Below the pieces are notes generated by a model. That model saw nothing but the letters and a program-made list of their open reading frames with translations, was not told the origin of the DNA and did not search any database. Position numbers and translations under genes: made by a program. 64,000 bases of DNA from Streptomyces adustus (GTDB lineage Bacteria > Actinomycetota > Actinomycetes > Streptomycetales > Streptomycetaceae), in the NCBI RefSeq assembly GCF_009377175.1, contig NZ_VJZD01000011.1:1-64000 (forward strand), read 5' to 3'. Shown in pieces: positions 24,560 through 32,682 of the stretch (its first letter is position 1; each line of letters opens with the position of its first letter).

Positions 24560-24880
24560 GGAGAAGGGAACGGCGGGAGAGCGCCGCGTAGGGTGTCGGC
24601 CGCCGGGACGGCCGGTGAGTGCCCGCGCGAAGGGCGCGGTGGTGTCCATGGTGAGATGGGCGCCGACCCTCGGCGTCGCCGACCGGCCCGACCACCCGTC
24701 TGTTCGACCGACCGACGGTGCGCGGGCGTACGGAGCCCGCGACGGGTCGTACGGGGCTGTGCGGTGCGGGCGGGCCTGAGTAACGTTCGCGTGCGACCGC
24801 CGTGGGGCGGTGCGCGCGGGCGGTACGGTGCCCTGCGGCCGGGAGCCGGAACACGGACGGGGATCGGGGAACGGGGCGGA
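24560..24880. other. Promoter/leader region of the DUF5819 gene
   Basis: No gene is supported in these 321 bp. The DUF5819 frame is open through most of it, but there is no initiation site or conserved sequence. Confidence 0.5.
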
Positions 24881-25798
24881 ATGGATGCGTACGGCGCAAG
24901 GGACGCGGCCGGCGGTGGCGGGAGCGCCTCGCCCGAGCCGGGCACCCCACCTGCGCAGGGGACCGGGGTGACCGTGCGCGGGACCGAGGAGACGGATGCG
25001 GCGACGGCCGCCGGGCGCGAGCCGACGGAACCGGAGCACGCCGACCCCGCCGAGCCGACGGAACCGGAGCACGCCGACCCCGTCGAGCCGACGGAACCGG
25101 AGCGCGTGACGGAACCGGGCGACGTGACGATCGGGCCGCCGCCCGAGCCGCGTACCGATGTCGCCGCGCTCTCGCCCCGCTACCAGATAGCCGCCGCCCT
25201 GGCGCTCGCCGTCGTCGCGGTCACCGTCTGCGTGCACCTCGGCATGGTGTTCATGCACGTCGCCCCGTCGAACACGGTCACCAAGAAGCACGGCAAGGCG
25301 ATCGAGGAGTGGATCTACCCGGAGTTCGAGCAGAACTGGAAGCTGTTCGCGCCCAATCCGCTCCAGCAGAACATCGCGGTCCAGGCCCGCGCCCGGGTCC
25401 GTACGGCGGCCGGTGAGATCCGCACCACCGACTGGTACGACCTGTCCGCCGAGGACGGGCGGGCCATCGACGGCAATCCGCTCCCGAGCCATGTCGACCA
25501 GAACGAGCTCCGCCGGGCCTGGGACTTCTTCACGGCGACGCACGACGCCGACAACCGGCCGGTGGGACTTCGCGGCAGCCTCTCCGAGTCGTATCTGCGC
25601 CGTATCGTCGAGCTGCGGCTGGACCGGGACGGCGCGGCCGGACAGGGCGGCACGGTCGACAGCGTCCAGGTCCGCTCCGCCACCACCAATGTGCGCCCGC
25701 CCGCGTGGAGCGGCGAGCGGATCTCGCTGAAGCCGATGTACCGGGTGCTGTCCTGGTGGTCGGTCCCGGCCGACGAGGCCGAGGGGGCCACGAAGTGA
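24881..25798 (+). CDS. DUF5819 family membrane protein
   Basis: A 305-residue protein from ATG 24881. Residues 1-90 are disordered and contain tandem EPTEPEHADP repeats. One membrane helix (YQIAAALALAVVAVTVCVHLGMVFMHV, shown by its ends YQIAAAL and MVFMHV, about residues 104-130) is followed by an extracytoplasmic domain with the family signature NWKLFAPNPLQQNIAVQARARV. The start codon of the HTTM gene overlaps its stop (GTGA), so the two are translationally coupled and probably act together. I know the DUF5819/HTTM pairing as common in Streptomyces; function is unknown. Confidence 0.85.
   Translation: MDAYGARDAAGGGGSASPEPGTPPAQGTGVTVRGTEETDAATAAGREPTEPEHADPAEPTEPEHADPVEPTEPERVTEPGDVTIGPPPEPRTDVAALSPRYQIAAALALAVVAVTVCVHLGMVFMHVAPSNTVTKKHGKAIEEWIYPEFEQNWKLFAPNPLQQNIAVQARARVRTAAGEIRTTDWYDLSAEDGRAIDGNPLPSHVDQNELRRAWDFFTATHDADNRPVGLRGSLSESYLRRIVELRLDRDGAAGQGGTVDSVQVRSATTNVRPPAWSGERISLKPMYRVLSWWSVPADEAEGATK
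25019..25107. repeat. 33-bp tandem repeat inside the DUF5819 gene
   Basis: Two nearly perfect 33-bp units (25019-25051, 25052-25084) and a partial third encode repeated EPTEPEHADP. It is in frame, so copy-number change would alter only the disordered N-terminus. Confidence 0.8.
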
Positions 25799-27087
25799 AC
25801 CGCATCGCCCTGTCGGTGTCCGGCGGCATCGCCCGCGTCACCGGGTCGGCCCTCGGCCCGTACCAGACCGCCGTGATCCGCATCGGTTTCAGCGCGACCT
25901 GGCTGCTGTTCCTGCTGCGCGAGTTCCCGCACCGCCACGAGATGTACGGTCCCGACGCCCCGTGGGACTTCGGCCTCGCCCAGCAGCTGATCGGGCTCAA
26001 CGGCGCCTTCACGGCGCTGATGTGGACGGACAGCCGGGTCTGGTTCGAGATCGTCTACGCGCTCGCCGTGCTGGCCGCCGCGCTGCTGCTGCTGGGCTGG
26101 CGCACGCGCGCGATGTCCGTGGTCTTCATGGTGGGCGTGCTGTCGCTCCAGAACCGCAGTGTCTTCATGGGGGACGGCGGCGACAACGTCCTGCACCTGA
26201 TGTCGATCTACCTGGTGTTCACGCGCTGCGGCCAGGTGTGGTCGCTGGACGCGCGGCGGGCCCGGCTCGACCGGGAGGCACGCGCGCGCGGTGAGCGGGT
26301 GGTGGACCGGACCGGGCCGCTGTTGTGGGCGGCGCTCGGGGCGGTGCTGGTGGGGGTGACCGCCGCGGGGCGGCTGGGCGGCGATCCGACCGTGCCGGTG
26401 CTGCTGTGGACGGTGTGGACGGCGTCGGCTCTGTGGTGGGCCGTCACGCGCCGCGCGAAGTCGGCCGAGCCCCGGATGCTCCTCGACGTCGTTGCCAACA
26501 TCGTGCACAACGGCGCGCTGCTCGTGATCATGGCCGAGGCCTGTCTCATCTACGCGACGGCCGGCTGGTACAAGATCCAGGGCTCGCGCTGGCAGGACGG
26601 CACCGCGGTCTACTACCCGCTGCACCTGGACTACTTCTCGCCCTGGCCGGCGCTGGCCGACCTGATGTCCGTCAGCGGCACGATCGTGATGCTCGTGACG
26701 TACGGGACCGTCATCGTGCAGGTCGCCTTCCCGTTCACGCTGTTCAACCGGCGGGTCAAGAACGTCCTGCTGGTGGTGATGATGACCGAGCACGCGGTGA
26801 TCGCCACGGTGCTCGGACTGCCGTTCTTCTCGCTGGCGATGATCGCCGCGGACGCGGTCTTCCTGCCGACGTCGTTCCTGCGCCGGCTGGGCGACCGGAC
26901 GGCACGCGCGTGGGGGCGGCGGCTGCCGCGCGGCGGGCCCGTCCTGCCGGCGCAGCGGGACCGGCACAGCGCCGACGCGGACGAGAAGAGCAGGGACGGC
27001 GGGGCCGGCAAGGACCCCGAGGACGGCAGGGACGGCGGGCAGGCCGAGGGGATCGAGGGCGCCGAGGCCGCCGGGGCCCCCGCGTAG
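25795..27087 (+). CDS. HTTM domain multi-pass membrane protein
   Basis: A 430-residue protein; GTG 25795 overlaps the DUF5819 stop codon. It has about eight membrane helices. The HTTM family (related to vitamin K-dependent gamma-carboxylase) is recognisable from RIGFSATWLLFLLREFPHR, FMGDGGDNVLHLMSIYL and ATAGWYKIQGSRWQDGTAVYYPLHL, the last being the most conserved segment. The C-terminal 60 residues are charged and disordered. Whether it modifies glutamates is not known; bacterial HTTM proteins are largely uncharacterised. Coupled translation implies a complex with the DUF5819 protein. Confidence 0.87.
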   Translation: MNRIALSVSGGIARVTGSALGPYQTAVIRIGFSATWLLFLLREFPHRHEMYGPDAPWDFGLAQQLIGLNGAFTALMWTDSRVWFEIVYALAVLAAALLLLGWRTRAMSVVFMVGVLSLQNRSVFMGDGGDNVLHLMSIYLVFTRCGQVWSLDARRARLDREARARGERVVDRTGPLLWAALGAVLVGVTAAGRLGGDPTVPVLLWTVWTASALWWAVTRRAKSAEPRMLLDVVANIVHNGALLVIMAEACLIYATAGWYKIQGSRWQDGTAVYYPLHLDYFSPWPALADLMSVSGTIVMLVTYGTVIVQVAFPFTLFNRRVKNVLLVVMMTEHAVIATVLGLPFFSLAMIAADAVFLPTSFLRRLGDRTARAWGRRLPRGGPVLPAQRDRHSADADEKSRDGGAGKDPEDGRDGGQAEGIEGAEAAGAPA

Positions 27088-27097
27088 GCTTCACGGC

Positions 27098-27895
27098 ATG
27101 ACCGATCCCGTCAGCGCCCGTCCGGAACCCGCGAGCGCCCGGCCCGGACCGGTGTCCGTCTGGCACCGGCTCGCCGACACCGCCGTGCTGCTCGACGGCT
27201 TCCACGCGCTCAAGCACGCGCTGCGCTTCGGGGCACGGGTGCCGGTGGCGGTCACCGCCGACCGGCGGGCGGCGCTGGCACTGGCGGCCGAGCTGGCCCC
27301 CGACGTACGGGACGCCCTGGACGCGCTGCTGACGGAGGTCCCGCAGGCGACGTACGCCTCGCTCGTCCCCCGCCCGCATCCCACCGCCGTGGCCGCCCTG
27401 GCCGTACGGCCCGCCCGTGAGGCGAACCTGGGCGCGTTGCGGCGGACGCCGCGTACCGCTCCCGTGGTGGTTCTCGACGATCCGCGCAACCTCGGCAACG
27501 CGGGAGCGGTGATCCGCCTCGCCGCCGGTTTCGGGGCGACCGGTGTGGTCACCACCGGCACGCTCGACCCCTGGCATCCCACGGTGGTGCGCGGCGGGGC
27601 GGGGCTGCACTTCGCGACCGCGGTGGAGCGGCTGACCGTGCCCGAGCTGCCGCCGGGGCCGCTGTTCGCCCTCGACCCGGAGGGCGAGGACATCCGTGGG
27701 CTGAAGCTGCCGGACGACGCGGTGCTGGCCTTCGGCTCGGAGCGCAGCGGCCTCTCCGCCGACCTGCGCGCGCGGGCCGACCACCTGCTGTCGCTGCCGA
27801 TGCGCCCCCAGGTCTCCAGCTACAACCTCGCGACCAGTGTGGCCATGACGCTGTACCACTGGAGTCTCACCGGGGGCGCGCCCGGCACCCGCTGA
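27098..27895 (+). CDS. SpoU-family RNA 2'-O-ribose methyltransferase
   Basis: A 265-residue SPOUT enzyme from ATG 27098. TAGGCT, which includes the stop codon of the HTTM gene, ends 7 nt before the start, so a leaderless transcript is likely. The three SpoU motifs are DDPRNLGNAGAVIRLAAGFGA, FGSERSGLS and SLPMRPQVSSYNLATSVAM, forming the knotted AdoMet site. It probably methylates a ribose in rRNA or tRNA; the exact nucleotide cannot be inferred. The N-terminal substrate-binding region is short and divergent. Confidence 0.9.
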   Translation: MTDPVSARPEPASARPGPVSVWHRLADTAVLLDGFHALKHALRFGARVPVAVTADRRAALALAAELAPDVRDALDALLTEVPQATYASLVPRPHPTAVAALAVRPAREANLGALRRTPRTAPVVVLDDPRNLGNAGAVIRLAAGFGATGVVTTGTLDPWHPTVVRGGAGLHFATAVERLTVPELPPGPLFALDPEGEDIRGLKLPDDAVLAFGSERSGLSADLRARADHLLSLPMRPQVSSYNLATSVAMTLYHWSLTGGAPGTR

Positions 27896-27946
27896 GCGCG
27901 CCGCCCCGCGCCGGCGCACCCCATGGGCGCGCCGGCCCGCACAGGT

Positions 27947-29638
27947 CTAGGCCTGGCGCCGCACCTCCACCGTCCGGAACCGGTTGGCGACGAAAGCGCC
28001 GTCGGTGAGCGCCGCGTTGGCCGCCGGGTTGCCGCCGGAGCCGTGGAAGTCGGAGAAGGCGGCCGTCTGGTTGACGTACACCCCGCCGGTGAGGTTCAGC
28101 GAGAGCTGCGCGGCCTCCTCCAGGCAGACCTCCTGCACGGCCGACTCGACCTCGGTGTCCGTGGTGTAGGCACCGACGGTCATCGCGCCCTTCTCGCGGA
28201 TCGTCCGGCGCAGCAGCTCCACCGCGTCCGCCGCCGAGTCCATGGCGACGGCGAAGGAGACGGGCCCGAAGCACTCGTTCATGTACGCGGCCTCGTCGTC
28301 CGGCTTGGCGCCGTCGAGCTTCACGATCACGGGCGTACGGACGACCGCGTCGGGGAAGTCCGGGTTGTCGATCTGCCGGGACGCGAGGGCGACCTCGCCG
28401 AGCCCCGCGGCCGCCTCCAGGCGGGCCTTCACGTCCGGGTTGACGATGGCGCCGAGCAGGGCGTTCGCGCGCGCGTCGTCACCGAGGAGACCGTCCACGG
28501 ACCGGGCGAGGTCGGCGACGACCTCGTCGAAGGTCCGGTGGCCGTCCTCGGTGCGGATGCCGTCGCGGGGGATGAGCAGGTTCTGCGGGGTCGTGCACAT
28601 CTGGCCGCTGTACAGCGACAGCGAGAAGGCCAGGTTGGAGAGCATGCCCTTGTAGTCGTCGGTGGACTCGACGAGCACCGTGTTGACGCCGGCCTTCTCC
28701 GTGTAGACCTGCGCCTGGCGGGCGTTGGTCTCCAGCCAGTCGCCGAACGCGGTGGAGCCGGTGTAGTCGATGATGCGGATCTCGGGGCGGGTGGCCAGGG
28801 TCTTGGCGATGCCCTCGCCGGGCCGCTCGGCGGCCAGGGCGACCAGGTTCGGGTCGAAGCCCGCCTCGGTGAGCACCTCGCGCGCGATCTGCACGGTGAG
28901 CGCGAGCGGCAGCACCGCGCGCGGGTGCGGCTTGACCAGCACCGCGTTGCCGGTGGCGAGGGAGGCGAACAGGCCCGGGTAGCCGTTCCAGGTCGGGAAG
29001 GTGTTGCAGCCGATCATCAGGGCGATGCCGCGCGGGACCGCGGTGAACTGCTTGCTGAGCGCGAGCGGGTCGCGCTTGCCCTGGGGCTTGGTCCACTCCG
29101 CGGTGTCCGGGGTGCGGACCTGCTCCACGTACGCGTAGGCCACCGCCTCCAGGCCGCGGTCCTGCGCGTGCGGGCCGCCCGCCTGGAGCGCCATCATGAA
29201 GGCCTGGCCGCTGGTGTGCATGACCGCGTGCGCGAACTCGTGCGTCCGGTCGCTGATCCGCTTGAGGATCTCCAGGCAGACCGCGGCGCGCAGCTCCGCG
29301 CCCGCGTCCCGCCAGGCTCCCTGGCCGGCCTTCATGGCGGGCAGCAGGACGTCCACGTCCGCGTGCGGGTAGGTGACGCCCAGCTCGACGCCGTACGGGG
29401 AGATCTCCCCGCCGACCCAGTCGTCGGTGCCGGGCTGGCCGAGGTCGAGGCGGGTGTTCAGGACGGCGTCGAAGGCGGCCTTGCCCGCCGCGGCGTCCAG
29501 ACTGCCGTTCTCGCCGTAGGCCTTGGGGTGTTCGGGGTGCGGGGACCAGTACGCGCGGGTGCGGATGGCCTCCAGCGCCTGGTCGAGGGTGGGCCGGTGC
29601 TTGGCGATCAGCTCGTGGGCGGTCGATTCGGCGGCCAT
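27947..29638 (-). CDS. paaN: Phenylacetic acid degradation protein PaaN (aldehyde dehydrogenase fold)
   Basis: A 563-residue member of the PaaN branch of the aldehyde dehydrogenase superfamily, from ATG 29638 with GAGGAG upstream. The catalytic cysteine is in SGQMCTTPQN; the cofactor loop is YTGSTAFGDWLE, and the glutamate of the active site is likely in YTEKAGVN. Unlike PaaZ it has no MaoC hydratase domain. It is thought to oxidise the ring-opened semialdehyde in the phenylacetyl-CoA pathway. It faces paaH across a divergent promoter with a PaaR-like operator. Confidence 0.92.
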   Translation of the reverse strand: MAAESTAHELIAKHRPTLDQALEAIRTRAYWSPHPEHPKAYGENGSLDAAAGKAAFDAVLNTRLDLGQPGTDDWVGGEISPYGVELGVTYPHADVDVLLPAMKAGQGAWRDAGAELRAAVCLEILKRISDRTHEFAHAVMHTSGQAFMMALQAGGPHAQDRGLEAVAYAYVEQVRTPDTAEWTKPQGKRDPLALSKQFTAVPRGIALMIGCNTFPTWNGYPGLFASLATGNAVLVKPHPRAVLPLALTVQIAREVLTEAGFDPNLVALAAERPGEGIAKTLATRPEIRIIDYTGSTAFGDWLETNARQAQVYTEKAGVNTVLVESTDDYKGMLSNLAFSLSLYSGQMCTTPQNLLIPRDGIRTEDGHRTFDEVVADLARSVDGLLGDDARANALLGAIVNPDVKARLEAAAGLGEVALASRQIDNPDFPDAVVRTPVIVKLDGAKPDDEAAYMNECFGPVSFAVAMDSAADAVELLRRTIREKGAMTVGAYTTDTEVESAVQEVCLEEAAQLSLNLTGGVYVNQTAAFSDFHGSGGNPAANAALTDGAFVANRFRTVEVRRQA

Positions 29639-29728
29639 GCGGGACCAACTCCTCGTCTCAAGAACTCTTCGTCGAGCTCATGACCTGGGCAGAAACATGG
29701 GCAGGAACAGCTAGTCAGAGTTAGAGTA

Positions 29729-29742
29729 ACCGAACGATCGGT
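29729..29742. promoter_or_regulatory. PaaR-like operator between paaN and paaH
   Basis: ACCGAACGATCGGT matches the core ACCGNNCGNNCGGT that I recall for the TetR regulator PaaR of corynebacteria. It lies 57 bp before paaH and 91 bp before paaN, and a TetR gene follows paaH. A near-identical copy is at 32609. Confidence 0.7.
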
Positions 29743-29798
29743 CGGGACAAGGGGGTCCGCCGCATCTGTGGAAAACCCCGTGCGGGAGGATCGCGCAC

Positions 29799-31313
29799 AT
29801 GACAGCAATCGACCTGAACAGCCCCGTGGCCGTCGTCGGCACCGGCACCATGGGCCAGGGCATCGCCCAGGTCGCGCTGGTCGCGGGCCACACCGTACGG
29901 CTGTACGACGCCGTCCCCGGACGCGCGTCGGCGGCCGCCGAAGCGATCGGTGCCCGACTCGACCGGCTGGTGGAGAAGGACCGGCTGGGCGCCGCCGACC
30001 GGGACGCGGCGCGGGCCCGGCTGCGGCCCGCGGAGGAGCTCGCCGACCTGGCGGACTGCGCGCTGGTCGTCGAGGCGGTCCTGGAGCGGCTGGACGCCAA
30101 ACAGGAGCTGATGCGCGACCTGGAGGCGGTTGTCGGCGACGACTGTCTGCTCGCCACCAACACCTCGTCCCTGTCGGTGACCGCGATCGGCGGCGCCCTG
30201 CGCAATCCCGGGCGTTTCGTGGGCCTGCACTTCTTCAACCCGGCGCCGCTGCTGCCGCTGGTCGAGGTGGTCTCCGGGTTCGCCACCGACGTCACCTCGG
30301 CCACGCGCGCGTACGAGACGGCCCGCGCCTGGGGGAAGACCCCGGTCGCCTGCGCGGACACCCCCGGCTTCATCGTCAACCGCATCGCCCGGCCGTTCTA
30401 CGCCGAGGCGTTCGCGGTCTACGAGGCGCAGGGCGCCGATCCGGCCACCATCGACGCGGTCCTGCGCGAGTCGGGCGGCTTCCGGATGGGCGCGTTCGAG
30501 CTGACCGACCTGATCGGGCAGGACGTCAACGAATCCGTCACGCACTCCGTGTGGCAGGCCTTCTTCCAGGACGCGCGGTTCACCCCCTCGCTGGCCCAGC
30601 GCAGGCTGGTCGAGTCGGGCCGGCTCGGTCACAAGACCGGACAGGGCTGGTACGACCACCGGGACGGCGCGGAGCGCGCCGAGCCGCACACCGCGGAGAA
30701 GGCGCAGCCGCCCGCGTACGTGGTCGTCGAGGGCGACCTGGGCCCCGCCGCGGAGCTGGTCGCGCTGATCCGCGAGGCGGGCATCCAGGTCCGCGAGGAG
30801 GACGAGGACCACGGCACGCGACTGGTGCTGCCCAGCGGCGGCCAGCTGGCCCTCGCCGACGGACAGACGTCGGTCGAGTTCCGCGACGTCGTCTACTTCG
30901 ACCTCGCCCTCGACTACCGCAGGGCCACCCGGATCGCCCTGTCGGCCTCGCAGGACACCGCCCCGGCGACGCTGGCCGAGGCCACCGGCCTGTTCCAGGC
31001 GCTCGGCAAGGACGTCAGCGTCATCGGCGACGTGCCCGGCATGATCGTCGCCCGTACGGTGGCCCGGATCGTCGACCTGGCGCACGACGCCGTGAGCAAG
31101 GGCGTGGCCACCGAGGAGGACGTCGACACCGCGATGCGCCTGGGGGTCAACTACCCGCTCGGCCCGTTCGAATGGAGCCGCAGGCTCGGCCGCAACTGGG
31201 CGTACGCCCTCCTCGACGACCTGCACCTGCGCGACCCCTGCGGCCGCTACGCGCCCTCCCTCGCGCTGTACCGCCACGCGTACGCCACCGACAAGCGGGA
31301 GGGGACCCCGTGA
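29799..31313 (+). CDS. paaH: 3-hydroxyacyl-CoA dehydrogenase (PaaH-type, two C-terminal domains)
   Basis: A 504-residue enzyme from ATG 29799 with GGGAGGA upstream. The N-terminal NAD-binding domain begins VAVVGTGTMGQGIAQVA; the catalytic His-Glu pair is expected at GLHFFNPAPLLPLVEVV. Two tandem C-terminal dimerisation domains follow (PGFIVNRIARPFYAEAFAVYE and PGMIVARTVARIVDLAHDAV), typical of PaaH/PaaC rather than FadB. It oxidises 3-hydroxyadipyl-CoA in phenylacetate catabolism. Its stop overlaps the start of the TetR gene (GTGA), so enzyme and regulator are coupled. Confidence 0.94.
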   Translation: MTAIDLNSPVAVVGTGTMGQGIAQVALVAGHTVRLYDAVPGRASAAAEAIGARLDRLVEKDRLGAADRDAARARLRPAEELADLADCALVVEAVLERLDAKQELMRDLEAVVGDDCLLATNTSSLSVTAIGGALRNPGRFVGLHFFNPAPLLPLVEVVSGFATDVTSATRAYETARAWGKTPVACADTPGFIVNRIARPFYAEAFAVYEAQGADPATIDAVLRESGGFRMGAFELTDLIGQDVNESVTHSVWQAFFQDARFTPSLAQRRLVESGRLGHKTGQGWYDHRDGAERAEPHTAEKAQPPAYVVVEGDLGPAAELVALIREAGIQVREEDEDHGTRLVLPSGGQLALADGQTSVEFRDVVYFDLALDYRRATRIALSASQDTAPATLAEATGLFQALGKDVSVIGDVPGMIVARTVARIVDLAHDAVSKGVATEEDVDTAMRLGVNYPLGPFEWSRRLGRNWAYALLDDLHLRDPCGRYAPSLALYRHAYATDKREGTP

Positions 31314-31900
31314 CCACCGCCAAGCGCGACACGTACACCCCGGAGACGCTGCTGTCCGTCGCCGTCCAGGTGTTCAACGAGCGCGGTTACGACGGCACGT
31401 CCATGGAGCACCTGTCCAGGGCGGCCGGCATTTCCAAGTCGTCGATCTACCACCACGTCACCGGCAAGGAGGAGCTGCTGCGGCGGGCCGTCAGCAGGGC
31501 GCTGGACGAATTGTTCGGGATCCTCGACGAGGAGCACGCGCGCGTGGGGCGGGCCGTCGAGCGCCTGGAGTACGTCGTGCGTCGCATGGTCGAGGTGCTG
31601 ATATCCGACCTGCCCTATGTGACGCTGCTGCTGCGGGTGCGCGGCAACACCGGCACCGAGCGGTGGGCCCTGGAGCGCCGCCGCGACTTCGACCACCGGG
31701 TCGCCGACCTGCTGAAGGCGGCGGCCGCCGAGGGGGACGTGCGCGTCGACATGGAGGGGCGGCTCGCGACGCGGCTCGTCTTCGGAATGATCAACTCGAT
31801 CGTCGAGTGGTACCGGCCGGGCGGCGGCGGGACGACCGCGGGCGACGTGGCCGACGCGGTGGTGCGGCTGGTCTTCGGGGGACTGCGCAAGGCCGAGTGA
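31310..31900 (+). CDS. TetR/AcrR-family regulator, probable PaaR
   Basis: A 196-residue protein from GTG 31310, overlapping the paaH stop. The N-terminal helix-turn-helix reads GTSMEHLSRAAGISKSSIYHHVTGKEELL, the standard TetR signature. The C-terminal ligand domain is helical. Coupled translation with paaH and two ACCGNNCGNNCGGT-type palindromes nearby suggest that it is the PaaR-type repressor responding to phenylacetyl-CoA. By inference it also controls the branched-chain keto-acid dehydrogenase operon, which carries the second site. A plain TetR of other specificity is possible. Confidence 0.85.
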   Translation: MTTAKRDTYTPETLLSVAVQVFNERGYDGTSMEHLSRAAGISKSSIYHHVTGKEELLRRAVSRALDELFGILDEEHARVGRAVERLEYVVRRMVEVLISDLPYVTLLLRVRGNTGTERWALERRRDFDHRVADLLKAAAAEGDVRVDMEGRLATRLVFGMINSIVEWYRPGGGGTTAGDVADAVVRLVFGGLRKAE

Positions 31901-32006
31901 CGCGGCGGACGGCTCCGGGCCGGGCGGCGCGCCGGCTCGTCCCCGGGGCTCCGGGCGCCGGGCTCCGGCGACGCGGTGGGGCATCGTCGCGAGCCGCCCC
32001 GGCGAC

Positions 32007-32507
32007 TCACCCCTGGGGCTCCAGGTCCTCCTCCTCGAACACGAGCAGCGTGCGGGTGCTGAGCACCTCGGGGATCGCCTGGAGCCGGGTGAGGACCACC
32101 TCGCGCAGCGCCCGGTTGTCGGGGGTGTGCACCAGCAGCAGCACGTCGAAGTCGCCGCCCACCAGCGCGATGTGGGACGCCCCGGGCAGCAGTCTGAGCT
32201 GCTCGCGCACCGTCCGCCAGGAGTTCTGCACGATCTTCAGCGTGATGTACGCGGATGTGCCCTGGCCCGCCCGCTCATGGTCCACGCGGGCCCCGAAGCC
32301 CCGTATGACGCCGTCCTCGACCAGGCGGTTGATCCGCGCGTAGGCGTTCGCGCGCGAGACGTGCACCCGCTCGGCGACCGACCGGATCGACGCGCGGCCG
32401 TCGGTCTGGAGCATCTGGAGGATGTCCTGGTCGATGGCGTCCAGCGGACGCGGGGGCGGCAGGGCGGTGCGGTCCTCCGGGCGCTCGGCCATTTGTTCAG
32501 GTGACAT
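32007..32507 (-). CDS. bkdR: Lrp/AsnC-family regulator
   Basis: A 166-residue protein; ATG 32507 is preceded by AGGCGGGG, and in-frame ATGs at 32492 and 32528 are alternatives. The N-terminal winged HTH (LDAIDQDILQMLQTDGRASIRSVAERVHVSRANAYARI, seen as LDAIDQDIL, ASIRSVAE and SRANAYARI) and the C-terminal RAM effector domain (LRLLPGASHIALVGGDFD) are complete. It faces the 2-oxoacid dehydrogenase operon, the place occupied by BkdR, the branched-chain amino-acid-responsive regulator. The symbol rests on context. Confidence 0.85.
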   Translation of the reverse strand: MSPEQMAERPEDRTALPPPRPLDAIDQDILQMLQTDGRASIRSVAERVHVSRANAYARINRLVEDGVIRGFGARVDHERAGQGTSAYITLKIVQNSWRTVREQLRLLPGASHIALVGGDFDVLLLVHTPDNRALREVVLTRLQAIPEVLSTRTLLVFEEEDLEPQG

Positions 32508-32552
32508 GTCCCCCCGCCTCTCCCTCATGGACGTACTGCGTCCATCTCAGGT

Positions 32553-32574
32553 TGTGGAGAACCGTTTGTCCACA
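32553..32574. promoter_or_regulatory. Pair of oppositely oriented DnaA boxes
   Basis: TTCTCCACA (32553-32561, minus strand) and TTGTCCACA (32566-32574, plus strand) are separated by 4 bp, in the divergent promoter region between the Lrp gene and the 2-oxoacid dehydrogenase operon. Confidence 0.6.
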
Positions 32575-32608
32575 GCCTGGGGGCGCATGTAGCCAAAATG
32601 TGCCGACG

Positions 32609-32622
32609 ACCGAACAATCGGT
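32609..32622. promoter_or_regulatory. Second PaaR-like operator, upstream of the bkd-type operon
   Basis: ACCGAACAATCGGT differs from the site at 29729 by one central base. It lies 61 bp before the E1alpha start, suggesting that the TetR protein encoded at 31310 also regulates this operon. Confidence 0.65.
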
Positions 32623-32682
32623 AGGTGGGGCGGGTCACAGCCGACACGCCTCCCGTAGCCACTCCCACGAGGAGGTGCCGTC

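Noticed and set aside
27923-29683. A 586-codon open frame opposite paaN
   Set aside because: Antisense shadow of a complete aldehyde-dehydrogenase-fold gene with visible catalytic cysteine.
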